From Anaerolineae bacterium (GTDB taxonomy: Bacteria; Chloroflexota; Anaerolineae; 4572-78; J111), in the NCBI GenBank assembly GCA_020433785.1, contig JAGRCC010000062.1:1-6388 (forward strand): DNA of 6,388 nucleotides, read 5' to 3'. This document shows positions 1 through 6,388 of this stretch, piece by piece. Position numbers and translations under genes: made by a program. The notes beneath the pieces were generated by a model. It had not been told where the DNA came from. It did no database searches and saw nothing but the letters and a program-made list of their open reading frames with translations. Within the stretch, counting starts at the first letter, position 1, and each line of letters starts with the position of its first letter.

Positions 1-447
1 GGGATCACCGTCAACTTTGTGCCTAACTGTAATGTGGCCGGCGCGGTGAGCTTGCAGGGCCGGACGGATTTCGGGGATGTCGTGGTGACCAATTCGGCCG
101 GCGCTCAAACCGAAACCGCCGCCGATGGCTCGTTTGTGCTCAAAGCCGATCAGGTGCTGACTTTCAAATTCCCCGGCTACCTCTCCACCGCGGTCGATCT
201 GTCGGACCCGGTCGAGATCGTCGAGGCTGATGGCCAAACCGTGCAGGTCGGCGACATCGACCTGCTGGCCGGTGATGTCAACGGCGATGACGTGATCGAC
301 ATCCTGGACTTGGCCCAGATCGCCGCGTTCTACCTAACGGATAATAACGCCGCCGATCTCAACGGTGACGGCCAGGTCGATGTGCTCGATCTGGTGGCGG
401 CTGCCGGTAACTTTCAGCAGGCCGGCCCGGTAGCGGCCTGGCAGTAA
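1..447 (+). CDS. C-terminal part of a secreted dockerin protein (5' end outside window)
   Basis: The frame is open from base 1 to the TAA at 445-447, giving 148 residues. A GTG at 19 is in frame, but the reading frame and the homology run through it, so this is a truncated gene and not a gene starting there. The first ten residues (GITVNFVPNC) resemble the last strand and cysteine of the cohesin-like domain in the 763-3432 product, so a cohesin probably lies just upstream (inference). Window residues 16-80 form the small beta module with the signature LQGRTD, then DGSF and PGYLS, similar to carboxypeptidase-regulatory-like folds. Residues 90-142 form a type I-like dockerin with two calcium loops: D92, N94, D96, D103 and D119, N121, D123, D130, each followed by a DL-rich helix. 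Dockerins bind cohesins outside the cell. The catalytic or binding part is not visible, so the overall function is unknown. Confidence 0.9.
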   Translation, partial: GITVNFVPNCNVAGAVSLQGRTDFGDVVVTNSAGAQTETAADGSFVLKADQVLTFKFPGYLSTAVDLSDPVEIVEADGQTVQVGDIDLLAGDVNGDDVIDILDLAQIAAFYLTDNNAADLNGDGQVDVLDLVAAAGNFQQAGPVAAWQ

Positions 448-450
448 GGC

Positions 451-515
451 GAGTCAAAGCCGTGTTCTCCGTACTACCACGCAGGTTTTCGTATGGGGTA
501 ACACGGCTTTGATTT
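451..515. repeat. Long imperfect hairpin after the first stop codon
   Basis: Bases 454-466 (TCAAAGCCGTGTT) pair perfectly with 500-512 (AACACGGCTTTGA). After a single bulged T at 499 the stem continues: 467-474 pairs with 491-498, including two G-U pairs, around a loop at 475-490. Weak A-U and G-U pairs extend the base to 451 and 515. It begins four bases after the TAA at 445-447, so it could stop transcription or protect the mRNA 3' end. There is only a TTT and no real T-tract after it, so it is not a textbook intrinsic terminator. A REP-like or palindromic repeat element is the alternative. Confidence 0.75.
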
Positions 516-683
516 CCGCACCACCTCCGTTGAGTTAAACCGTCTGCTCGTGATAAGCTACTACCGGCTTAACATTCTTAATCGAATAGAATCAGTTAAC
601 CCTTGGGAAGGGACGAGACTGAGGAGAAATATGTTAGCAGGATAGGTCGTCAGTTCGCCGGTTGGAAAGTAATCCCCTAATCT

Positions 684-707
684 CCAACTAACCAACTAAC
701 CAACTAA
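684..707 (+). repeat. Three tandem copies of CCAACTAA in a G-free leader
   Basis: Bases 684-691, 692-699 and 700-707 are exact copies of the octamer CCAACTAA. Degenerate versions (CTAACTAA, CTAACC) continue to about 736. The tract belongs to the 79-base G-free stretch just before the ribosome binding site of the PGRP gene. It could be slipped-strand low-complexity sequence or a repeated protein or RNA binding site; the sequence alone does not decide. Confidence 0.8.
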
Positions 708-746
708 CTAACACCTACCCCCTAACTAAACTAACCAATCATTTTT

Positions 747-754
747 AAGGGAGA
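747..754 (+). promoter_or_regulatory. Ribosome binding site of the PGRP-cohesin-dockerin gene
   Basis: AAGGGAGA contains GGAG at 750-753, nine bases before the ATG at 763. It follows immediately on the G-free tract, so it is the first purine-rich stretch in that part of the leader. This supports the chosen start. Confidence 0.75.
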
Positions 755-762
755 CCGTCATC

Positions 763-3432
763 ATGAAATTACCCGTTCTATCCAAACCAGCAATATGGCT
801 GACCACGGCGTTTTTACTCGTGGCCGCGATTGTTGCGTTAACCAGAGCCAGCAATTCGGCGGCAGAACAGGCCGTAGCGCCTGCGACTCACCTCAGCTTT
901 ACCGGCGTGGCCCAAAGTTCGCCCAGCGGTCAGGCTTCGGTTGTCTCTCAAGAGACCACCCTCAACGCGGCCAACTTGGCCGACAACGGCCAGCTTGATG
1001 GCCTGGTTGTAACCCCAAGCGGCCTGTCGTTAGCTGCCATGGGAACCCGTGGAACCTATACCTCGGGTCTAATCAACAGCCCTCTCGCCTTTACCACCGA
1101 TATCGTCCCGCTGTGGGCCGTCGAACTGCCGGAAGGCACTTCGATGCGGCTGGAGACCCGTCTGAGTTTTGACCAGGGCAACTCCTGGAGCGAGTGGCTC
1201 GACACTCCGGAAGCCTTCTACCCGGTGCGAGACAATCTGCACAGCGGTTACCTGATCTGGGCCGGCCAAGCCGAGACGGCGCTTCAGGTTCGGGTCACGC
1301 TAGAGAGCAGCGTGCCGGGCCTCTCCCCTCGATTTGCCGAATTGACCCTGGCCTTCAGCGACACCAGCCAGGGTCCCAGCGACGGTGAAATCGCCGGTCA
1401 AATGGCCCGGGTTAGCAGCGCCGAAGACGTATGTCCGGTGCCAAAACCGGCCGTGGTCTCTCGTACCGATTGGGGCTGCCCCGACGGTCAATCCAGCCCG
1501 CATCGCTCGCCCCAGTATGCGCCGGTCACCCACATTATCCTTCACCAGACCGAGACGCCTAATAATACTTATCCTTACCAGAGTTGGGCCGGTTGGGTCC
1601 GTTCGGTGTGGAATTACCACGCCAATGTGCTGCGCTGGGGTGATGTGGGCTACAACTACCTGATCGATCCCAATGGCGTCATCTATGAAGGACGCGCGGG
1701 CGGTGATGACGTGATCGGCATCCACGATACGTACAACAGCGGCTCGATGGCCATCGGTTTTATCGGCTGCTACGGTAACTGCGACGATCCGCGCCTGACG
1801 ACCGCCGAACCCACCCAGGCCATGCTCGATAGCGCCGCGCACCTGATGGCCTGGAAAGTGGGCCAGAAAGAGCTTGATCCGCTGAGCAGTTCAGCTTATC
1901 ACGGTCACACGATACCCGTCATTGCCGGTGGTCGAGACGTTACCTGGACCACTTCACCGGGCGACAATATTTATAAGAAACTGCCTTATTGGCGCGAGCA
2001 AGTCGCCGATAAAAACGATTGTAACTCGACTGAACTGCCCGCTTGCCAGATTACCGGCATCATCTTCGACCAGGAGTCTTACCAGGTCGGCGACACCATC
2101 AACGTCACTGTGCGGCTGGCCGATCAACTCGGTAACCCACTGAGCGGGGCGCAGGTTAACGCGCAGGTCACCCGTAACGACATCGAAACCCTGGCTGCCA
2201 CCGGCTTTGGCTTTGTCGACCGGGTGGGCGAGTATGACGGCAGCTATAGCGACACCGGCCTGCCTGGCCTATACGAGTTCGCCTTTACGGCCGCCGATCC
2301 CACCAACGAGCGCTTCGCCGCTTGTATGGCCGCCGACAGCGTCTTGGTTGAAGGCGACGCCATCGATACGCCGACCGCAACGTCCACTCCCACCGCGACC
2401 GCTACCCTGCCTAACGGCGACACCCCTACCCCGACCGCGACGCCAACTGAAACACCGACGGCGACCGCCACCTCACCTAATGATACCCCCACCTCAACCC
2501 CCACCGCCACCAGCACCCCGACCAACACGCCGACGCCAACCGCCACGGTGCCGACGGGGCCGCTGTTGAGGGTAGCGCCCAGCAGCCAGGTTCTACCGAT
2601 TTGCAGTACGCAAGGAACCACCACCGTCGATGTTGAGGCCGTTTCCGGCTTGCAAGCCTTACAGTTAGATTTAGTTTATGATCCCAACATCGTGCAAGTC
2701 ATCGACGCCGATCCGGGCCGTGATGGCGTGCAAGTCACGGTCAATAGCGTCTTCTCCAACGGCTTCATCGCCCGCAACGAGGTCAATACCACCACCGGGC
2801 GCATCACCTTTGCCGCGACCTTGTTAGGCAGCGGCTCGATCAACGGCGCACAAAATATTCTGACTATCGATTGGAAACCGCTGGTAGCGGGTACCACCAC
2901 GCTGGAATTGGAAAATGTCATCTTAGCCAATGGGCAAGGGCAAGCCATTGCTTCTTCCAGCCTCGATGGTGCAATTGAAGTCAGTGACAGTTGTGGCAGC
3001 GCGAGTGGTCAGCTCAATTTGCAAGGCCGTTCCGATCACAGCGGCATCGTGGTGACCAGTGCCGACGGCGGGCAGGTTGAAACGCAGGCTGATGGTTCGT
3101 TCTCCATTGCCGGTGAGCCGCCCTTTACCTTTACCTATCCGGGCTTCCTGTCCGGCCGGGCCGACGGGGAATTGCCGGCCGAAGTTGGTCAGGCTGAAAA
3201 TGGAGAGTCATTCCAGGTGAGCCAGTTGGGAACAATTACCCTCTTGGCGGGAGACGTAAATGAGGATAACATTATTAATATCCTTGATTTAAGTCTCATT
3301 GCGCAGGAATACCGCTCTGATGATCCTATCGCCGATCTCAACAGTAACGGCCTCGTCGATCTACTTGATCTGGTGATGGCCGCCAGTAATTACGATCAAC
3401 AAGGACCGCTCACCAACTGGAGTTCAGAGTAA
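763..3432 (+). CDS. Secreted PGRP/amidase-like protein with cohesin and dockerin
   Basis: The 889-residue product starts with a signal peptide or N-terminal anchor (K2, hydrophobic core at about 11-27). Residues 44-205 are a beta-rich region of unknown role. Residues 231-414 form a PGRP/amidase_2 domain, a family that cleaves the MurNAc-L-alanine bond of peptidoglycan: H261 in ILHQTE is the first zinc ligand, and Y297 in GYNYLID is the catalytic tyrosine. The usual GHRD...T.CPG motif reads [13 protein letters not shown] (G390, S398), so two zinc ligands are missing and activity is doubtful. Residues 424-531 look like an Ig-like domain (YQVGDTINV), with C428 and C521 perhaps paired. A Thr/Pro linker (535-600) leads to a cohesin-like domain (601-744), an LQGR beta module (750-826) and a dockerin (827-882; loops D831, N833, D835, D842 and D858, N860, N862, D869). 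It is probably the first gene of an operon. Annotation as plain amidase would be too strong. Confidence 0.93.
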   Translation: MKLPVLSKPAIWLTTAFLLVAAIVALTRASNSAAEQAVAPATHLSFTGVAQSSPSGQASVVSQETTLNAANLADNGQLDGLVVTPSGLSLAAMGTRGTYTSGLINSPLAFTTDIVPLWAVELPEGTSMRLETRLSFDQGNSWSEWLDTPEAFYPVRDNLHSGYLIWAGQAETALQVRVTLESSVPGLSPRFAELTLAFSDTSQGPSDGEIAGQMARVSSAEDVCPVPKPAVVSRTDWGCPDGQSSPHRSPQYAPVTHIILHQTETPNNTYPYQSWAGWVRSVWNYHANVLRWGDVGYNYLIDPNGVIYEGRAGGDDVIGIHDTYNSGSMAIGFIGCYGNCDDPRLTTAEPTQAMLDSAAHLMAWKVGQKELDPLSSSAYHGHTIPVIAGGRDVTWTTSPGDNIYKKLPYWREQVADKNDCNSTELPACQITGIIFDQESYQVGDTINVTVRLADQLGNPLSGAQVNAQVTRNDIETLAATGFGFVDRVGEYDGSYSDTGLPGLYEFAFTAADPTNERFAACMAADSVLVEGDAIDTPTATSTPTATATLPNGDTPTPTATPTETPTATATSPNDTPTSTPTATSTPTNTPTPTATVPTGPLLRVAPSSQVLPICSTQGTTTVDVEAVSGLQALQLDLVYDPNIVQVIDADPGRDGVQVTVNSVFSNGFIARNEVNTTTGRITFAATLLGSGSINGAQNILTIDWKPLVAGTTTLELENVILANGQGQAIASSSLDGAIEVSDSCGSASGQLNLQGRSDHSGIVVTSADGGQVETQADGSFSIAGEPPFTFTYPGFLSGRADGELPAEVGQAENGESFQVSQLGTITLLAGDVNEDNIINILDLSLIAQEYRSDDPIADLNSNGLVDLLDLVMAASNYDQQGPLTNWSSE
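2365..2562 (+). repeat. Thr/Pro-rich linker-coding repeat
   Basis: This degenerate tract of ACC/ACG/CCG/CCC and GCG/GCC codons encodes residues 535-600 of the PGRP protein, with units such as TPTAT, TSTPT and TPTPTA. It separates the PGRP and Ig-like half from the cohesin-dockerin half. Such linkers are extended, often O-glycosylated, and common in secreted Chloroflexota proteins. The repetitive DNA makes it prone to length change by slippage. The opposite strand reads as a Val/Gly-rich open frame only because of this composition. Confidence 0.85.
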
Positions 3433-3475
3433 GGCCGTCGTTTCATAGAGCCGTGTTTCTGTAAATTGTTTTCAC

Positions 3476-4432
3476 ATGGCACTTTTACTTAAACTTATGG
3501 TCCTGCTTGGGGTTGTCCTGACCGGCCTCTGGTCAACCCCAAGCTCGCAGCTTAACAACACAGCTCGGCTCTATTTGCAAAACGTCCCGTTACAGGACGA
3601 AAAACTGCTGATTGTCAATATCAACCTGGCCGACGTGGCCGATCTCTACGGCGCTGAAATTCAACTGAGCTACAATCCGGCTCAACTCCGGGTTCGCGAT
3701 AACGATCCGCGATTGGACGGCGTCCAGATCAAACCCGGCCCTATCATCGCCTTTGATGATCGGTTTGTGGTGCAAAATATGGCCAACCCGGAAACGGGGA
3801 CAATCGACTTTGCGTTTACGCTCCTGAGCGGGGCAACGCCCATCGAAGGCGAAGGCGTGCTGGCGACGATTGTTTTTGAAATTTTGGGCAGCGGCCCGCT
3901 GGTGGTTGATATCGCCGAGGCCCAACTGGTTTCGTCGGATATCCAAGCCATCCCGGTCACCACCGCCGGGTTGATTATCGACGGGGAGGCCGGTTCGGCC
4001 TCGGCGGAAATTGGCCCGGTGTTCGGCCGGTTCTGGCTGGTAATTGGGTTGGGCGGTGGGCTGGTTCTGGTGGTGCTGGTGCTGGCTTTGGTCAGTCTAC
4101 GCCGGTCAACTCCGTGGACGAAATCGACCCCACCCCCGCCGGCTCGACGACAGCCGGGGACCGCCGGCTTCTCGACGCGTTCGTCAGCGCTTTTGAGCCA
4201 GCAGGGTACGCGCTTGATGGATCAAGGCCAGACCGAACGGGCCTATGAGCTGTTCAATCAAGCTATCGAACTAGACCCGGCGAACGTAGAAGCTTGGTTA
4301 GGCAAAGGGCTGGCGGCCCACCAACCCACCGAACGATTGATTTGTTTGCAGCGTGTTTTGGCGCTTGAGCCGGACAACGCCACGGCCAAGGCGGCTTTAA
4401 ACCCACTTCAAGATCGACCCAAGAGCGAGTAA
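3476..4432 (+). CDS. Membrane-anchored cohesin protein with cytoplasmic TPR region
   Basis: This 318-residue protein probably displays a cohesin on the cell surface. A hydrophobic signal segment spans residues 4-19. Residues 31-170 form a cohesin-like beta-sandwich clearly related to the one in the 763-3432 product (shared features: LYGAEIQLSYNPAQL, DGVQ, NPETGTIDFAFTLLSG, final GLIIDGE). A transmembrane helix spans about 186-208 and is followed by R209, R210, which predicts that the C-terminus is cytoplasmic. After a Pro-rich linker, about 241-306 resemble one full TPR (GQTERAYELFNQAIELDP) and a partial second. ATG at 3476 is the first start after an in-frame TAG at 3446-3448. No good ribosome binding site precedes it, so coupling to the upstream gene 43 bases away is likely; M8 at 3497 is an alternative. 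It has no dockerin, unlike its neighbours, and could be the receptor that holds them. That role is inferred. Confidence 0.9.
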   Translation: MALLLKLMVLLGVVLTGLWSTPSSQLNNTARLYLQNVPLQDEKLLIVNINLADVADLYGAEIQLSYNPAQLRVRDNDPRLDGVQIKPGPIIAFDDRFVVQNMANPETGTIDFAFTLLSGATPIEGEGVLATIVFEILGSGPLVVDIAEAQLVSSDIQAIPVTTAGLIIDGEAGSASAEIGPVFGRFWLVIGLGGGLVLVVLVLALVSLRRSTPWTKSTPPPPARRQPGTAGFSTRSSALLSQQGTRLMDQGQTERAYELFNQAIELDPANVEAWLGKGLAAHQPTERLICLQRVLALEPDNATAKAALNPLQDRPKSE

Positions 4433-4434
4433 AG

Positions 4435-6222
4435 ATGAACCGATCCAACATCCGCTACCGGATTTTTCGTATCATTGTGATGGTTATGGTTACCATCGGT
4501 CTGGCCGTTTCGGTTAGCCGTTCCCCCGTGCTAGCTCAATCGCCCCACGGCGCTGACGAGGTTCGGGTTGCGTTGGCAACTACGCCCTCAGTCCGAGTCA
4601 TCGTGGCGCTGCAGCCGCCAAGCCAGGGCGCTGAGGTGCGTGTGCAAACACAGGAGGTCCAAGATCGGCAAACACGGATCATGGAAACCGTGCCCGAGCC
4701 CGAGCTTAAAGTGCTGCACCGGTATCACACCGTGGCCGGCCTATCCGGCGAAGTCACGGCGGCCGGTCTCGAAGCCCTGGTGGCTCATCCGGAGGTCATG
4801 AGCGTGGCGCTCGATCTGCCGGTGGAAGCCACGCTGACCGAGAGCGCAGCCTTCATCCATGCCGATGCGGTTCATCAGAATTTGGGCATTACCGGCGCGG
4901 GTGTCAATGTAGCCGTTCTGGACACCGGCGTCGATTTGGCCCACCCCGACTTGGCCTCAAAAGTGGTGGCTCAACACTGCTTCAATCGCGGTAGCTGCCC
5001 ATCCGGCGCGACCGACGAAGGCGACAGCGCCCAAGACGAAAATGGGCACGGCACCCACGTCTCCGGCATTATTGTTAGCCAGGGCAGCCAAAGCCCACGC
5101 GGCATTGCTCCCGATGCCGGGCTAGTAGCCGTCCGCGTGCTGGGCAGCAGTGGAGTCGGTTTTAGCTCCGATGTTATTGCCGGAATCGATTGGGTGGTGG
5201 CCAATCAGGCCAGCCTCAACGTCACAGCCATCAATCTCAGCTTAGGCGGCGGCGCGTACGAGGGGGTATGTGATCAAGCCGACGCCAACACGATGCTTTA
5301 CGCGGCGGCGACCACTGCCGCACGCAATGCGGGCATCGCCGTTTTTGCGGCGTCGGGCAACGGGGCGGAAGCCAATAAAATGACCACCCCGGCTTGTGTG
5401 TCCAGCGTCATTGCTGTCGGCAATGTGTATGATACAGCCTCCGGCAGTTTTAACTGGGGCAGTTGTCTGGATGAGCTGGTTACGGCTGATCAAGTTGCTT
5501 GCTCCAGCAACAGCAGCGCGGAACTTGACCTGCTGGCGCCGGGTGTGTTGATTAGCTCAACCAATTTAGGCGGCGGCCAGAGCACCAAGTCCGGCACCTC
5601 GATGGCCACACCTCACGCGGCCGCCGTTGCCGCGCTGCTGGCTCAAGCCAACCCCAGTTTGACGGCCGCCGATATCGAGACGGTTTTAGAAAATAGCGGC
5701 GTGCCCGTCACCGACAGCCGCAGCGGCCGGGTTGTGCCTCGCATCGATGCTCTGGCCGCGGTGTCGCAGGTCATTACCAACGAAACTGTTACCTTCTCCG
5801 GCACGATTCTACTCCAAGGCCGCACCGACCACAGCGGCACCTCGATCTTCCTAACCGAAGACTCCTGCGCCGAGGCATCGTTTACCACCCCCGCCGCCAC
5901 AACCAAGGCCGACGGCAGTTTCGAGATCATCGCAGCCGATGATCAGGATTTCGAATGCCTGCGAGCTTCGCACCCTGGCTACCTGTCGGCTCAACAAAGC
6001 TTCCCCGGCCAATCCCTGGGCAGTTTTACTCTGCCGGGCGGCGACGCCAACGGCGATCAAGTGGTCGATATTTTAGATTTGGCCATGATCGCCACCCTGT
6101 ATCGCACCAATGACCCGACCGGCGACATTAACGCCGATGGCTTAGTTAACATTTTCGACTTGGTAATTACAGCTTCTAATTATCAGGAGCGCGGGCCGAT
6201 TATTATAAGCCTGGAAGAGTGA
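4435..6222 (+). CDS. Secreted subtilisin-family (S8) serine protease with dockerin
   Basis: The 595-residue product starts with a signal peptide (basic N-terminus, core 13-28, VLA-Q site after A34). Residues 52-133 look like an inhibitor I9 propeptide, which in this family folds the enzyme and is then removed. The S8 domain spans about 150-443 with a complete catalytic set: D163 in VLDTGVD, H205 in NGHGTHVSG, oxyanion N309 in ASGNG and S389 in SGTSMATPHAA. An insert with paired cysteines (GSC...VAC, coded at about 5455-5510) precedes the LLAPG segment, and several other cysteines suggest disulfides outside the cell. Residues 456-530 are an LQGR beta module, and 535-588 a dockerin (D537, N539, D541, D548; D564, N566, D568, D575). 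The ATG lies two bases after the previous stop, so translation is probably coupled. The likely role is cutting extracellular protein while docked to a cohesin; the substrate is unknown. Confidence 0.95.
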   Translation: MNRSNIRYRIFRIIVMVMVTIGLAVSVSRSPVLAQSPHGADEVRVALATTPSVRVIVALQPPSQGAEVRVQTQEVQDRQTRIMETVPEPELKVLHRYHTVAGLSGEVTAAGLEALVAHPEVMSVALDLPVEATLTESAAFIHADAVHQNLGITGAGVNVAVLDTGVDLAHPDLASKVVAQHCFNRGSCPSGATDEGDSAQDENGHGTHVSGIIVSQGSQSPRGIAPDAGLVAVRVLGSSGVGFSSDVIAGIDWVVANQASLNVTAINLSLGGGAYEGVCDQADANTMLYAAATTAARNAGIAVFAASGNGAEANKMTTPACVSSVIAVGNVYDTASGSFNWGSCLDELVTADQVACSSNSSAELDLLAPGVLISSTNLGGGQSTKSGTSMATPHAAAVAALLAQANPSLTAADIETVLENSGVPVTDSRSGRVVPRIDALAAVSQVITNETVTFSGTILLQGRTDHSGTSIFLTEDSCAEASFTTPAATTKADGSFEIIAADDQDFECLRASHPGYLSAQQSFPGQSLGSFTLPGGDANGDQVVDILDLAMIATLYRTNDPTGDINADGLVNIFDLVITASNYQERGPIIISLEE

Positions 6223-6238
6223 TGTAAGGGTGAGGCAA

Positions 6239-6304
6239 TTAGTTTGTAGTAACGGCTTTAGACGTGCCGCAGACAAGACGGCTAAAGCCGTTACTACGAA
6301 CTAA
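6239..6304. repeat. Long near-perfect hairpin, REP-like element after the protease gene
   Basis: Bases 6239-6261 pair with 6282-6304 over 23 positions with a single G-U pair. The core is GTAGTAACGGCTTTAG against CTAAAGCCGTTACTAC. Three further pairs (6263-6265 with 6278-6280) can form inside after an A-G mismatch. It lies 16 bases past the TGA at 6220-6222 and has no T-tract on the + strand, so it resembles a dispersed palindromic (REP/MITE-like) unit more than a classical terminator, though it could still end the operon transcript. Confidence 0.8.
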
Positions 6305-6351
6305 CTAAATTCAGTCGATCACAATTTTACATAAAAGTGGGTAAATAGAAC

Positions 6352-6388
6352 ACAGATTGTACAGATCATACGGATAAACACGGATATT
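6352..6388 (+). repeat. Short tandem array, ACAGAT/ACGGAT units of 9-10 bases
   Basis: Four imperfect units follow one another: ACAGATTGT (6352-6360), ACAGATCAT (6361-6369), ACGGATAAAC (6370-6379) and ACGGATATT (6380-6388). The array reaches the window edge and may continue. Between the hairpin and the array (6305-6351) the sequence is AT-rich with no gene seen. Confidence 0.6.

Larger units (their letters stand above)
516..762 (+). other. Non-coding leader region upstream of the PGRP gene
   Basis: No convincing gene is seen here. A promoter is expected because the previous gene seems to end in a hairpin, but no clear sigma-70 pair is visible. TAGAAT at 587-592 matches five of six bases of a -10 box but lacks a good -35 at proper spacing. 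TTGAGT at 530-535 followed by TGATAA at 551-556 is an equally weak alternative. GAGGAG at 621-626 stands four bases before an ATG at 631 that opens only four codons (MLAG) before TAG at 643-645. From 670 to 748 the + strand contains no G at all, which would make an unstructured mRNA leader. Confidence 0.5.

Noticed and set aside
19..447. Complete small gene starting at GTG 19
   Set aside because: The frame is open to base 1, there is no ribosome binding site before the GTG, and residues before it match the end of a cohesin-like domain.
451..515. Classical rho-independent terminator
   Set aside because: The stem is strong but no T-tract follows on either strand, so only a hairpin is claimed.
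684..736. CRISPR array
   Set aside because: The 8-base units have no spacers and are far too short for CRISPR repeats.
1300..1842. 180-codon open frame on the - strand
   Set aside because: It lies entirely inside the PGRP gene, whose + frame carries clear family motifs; the antisense frame shows no domain or signal and is a GC-rich shadow.
2244..2624. Val/Gly-rich open frame on the - strand
   Set aside because: It is the complement of the Thr/Pro linker codons; low complexity explains the open frame.
763..6222. Cellulosome
   Set aside because: There is no glycoside hydrolase, no carbohydrate-binding module and no multi-cohesin scaffoldin in the window; cohesin and dockerin alone do not make a cellulosome.

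Overview
The window holds the end of one gene and three complete genes, all on the + strand. All look exported and all belong to one theme: cohesin and dockerin modules outside a cellulosome. Thr/Pro-rich linkers, modular secreted proteins and a REP-like 'GTAGTAACGGCTTTAG' hairpin suggest a Chloroflexota bacterium (Anaerolineae-like, probably environmental). This assignment is an inference from style; there is no marker gene in the window.

Layout. Positions 1-447 encode the C-terminus of a dockerin protein whose start lies off the left edge. Positions 448-762 are non-coding: a long imperfect hairpin just after the stop, a middle part with a four-codon mini-ORF behind a strong Shine-Dalgarno-like sequence, and a 79-base stretch with no G on the + strand that leads to the ribosome binding site of the next gene. 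Positions 763-3432 encode an 889-residue secreted protein: beta-rich N-terminal region, PGRP/amidase_2 domain, Ig-like domain, Thr/Pro linker, cohesin-like domain, LQGR beta module and dockerin. Positions 3476-4432 encode a 318-residue protein with a signal peptide, one cohesin-like domain, one transmembrane helix and a TPR region predicted to be cytoplasmic. Two bases later, 4435-6222 encodes a 595-residue subtilisin-family (S8) protease that ends in the same LQGR-plus-dockerin module. Positions 6223-6388 hold a long near-perfect hairpin and a short 9-base-period repeat array.

How they may work together (inference). The short gaps (43 and 2 bases) suggest that the last three genes are one operon. 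The membrane protein could display its cohesin on the cell surface and hold the dockerin-tagged protease, the PGRP protein and the upstream dockerin protein there. The PGRP protein carries both a cohesin and a dockerin, so it could act as an adaptor or form chains. Its PGRP domain keeps the first zinc histidine and the catalytic tyrosine but lacks the usual second histidine and the cysteine. It may therefore bind peptidoglycan rather than cut it.
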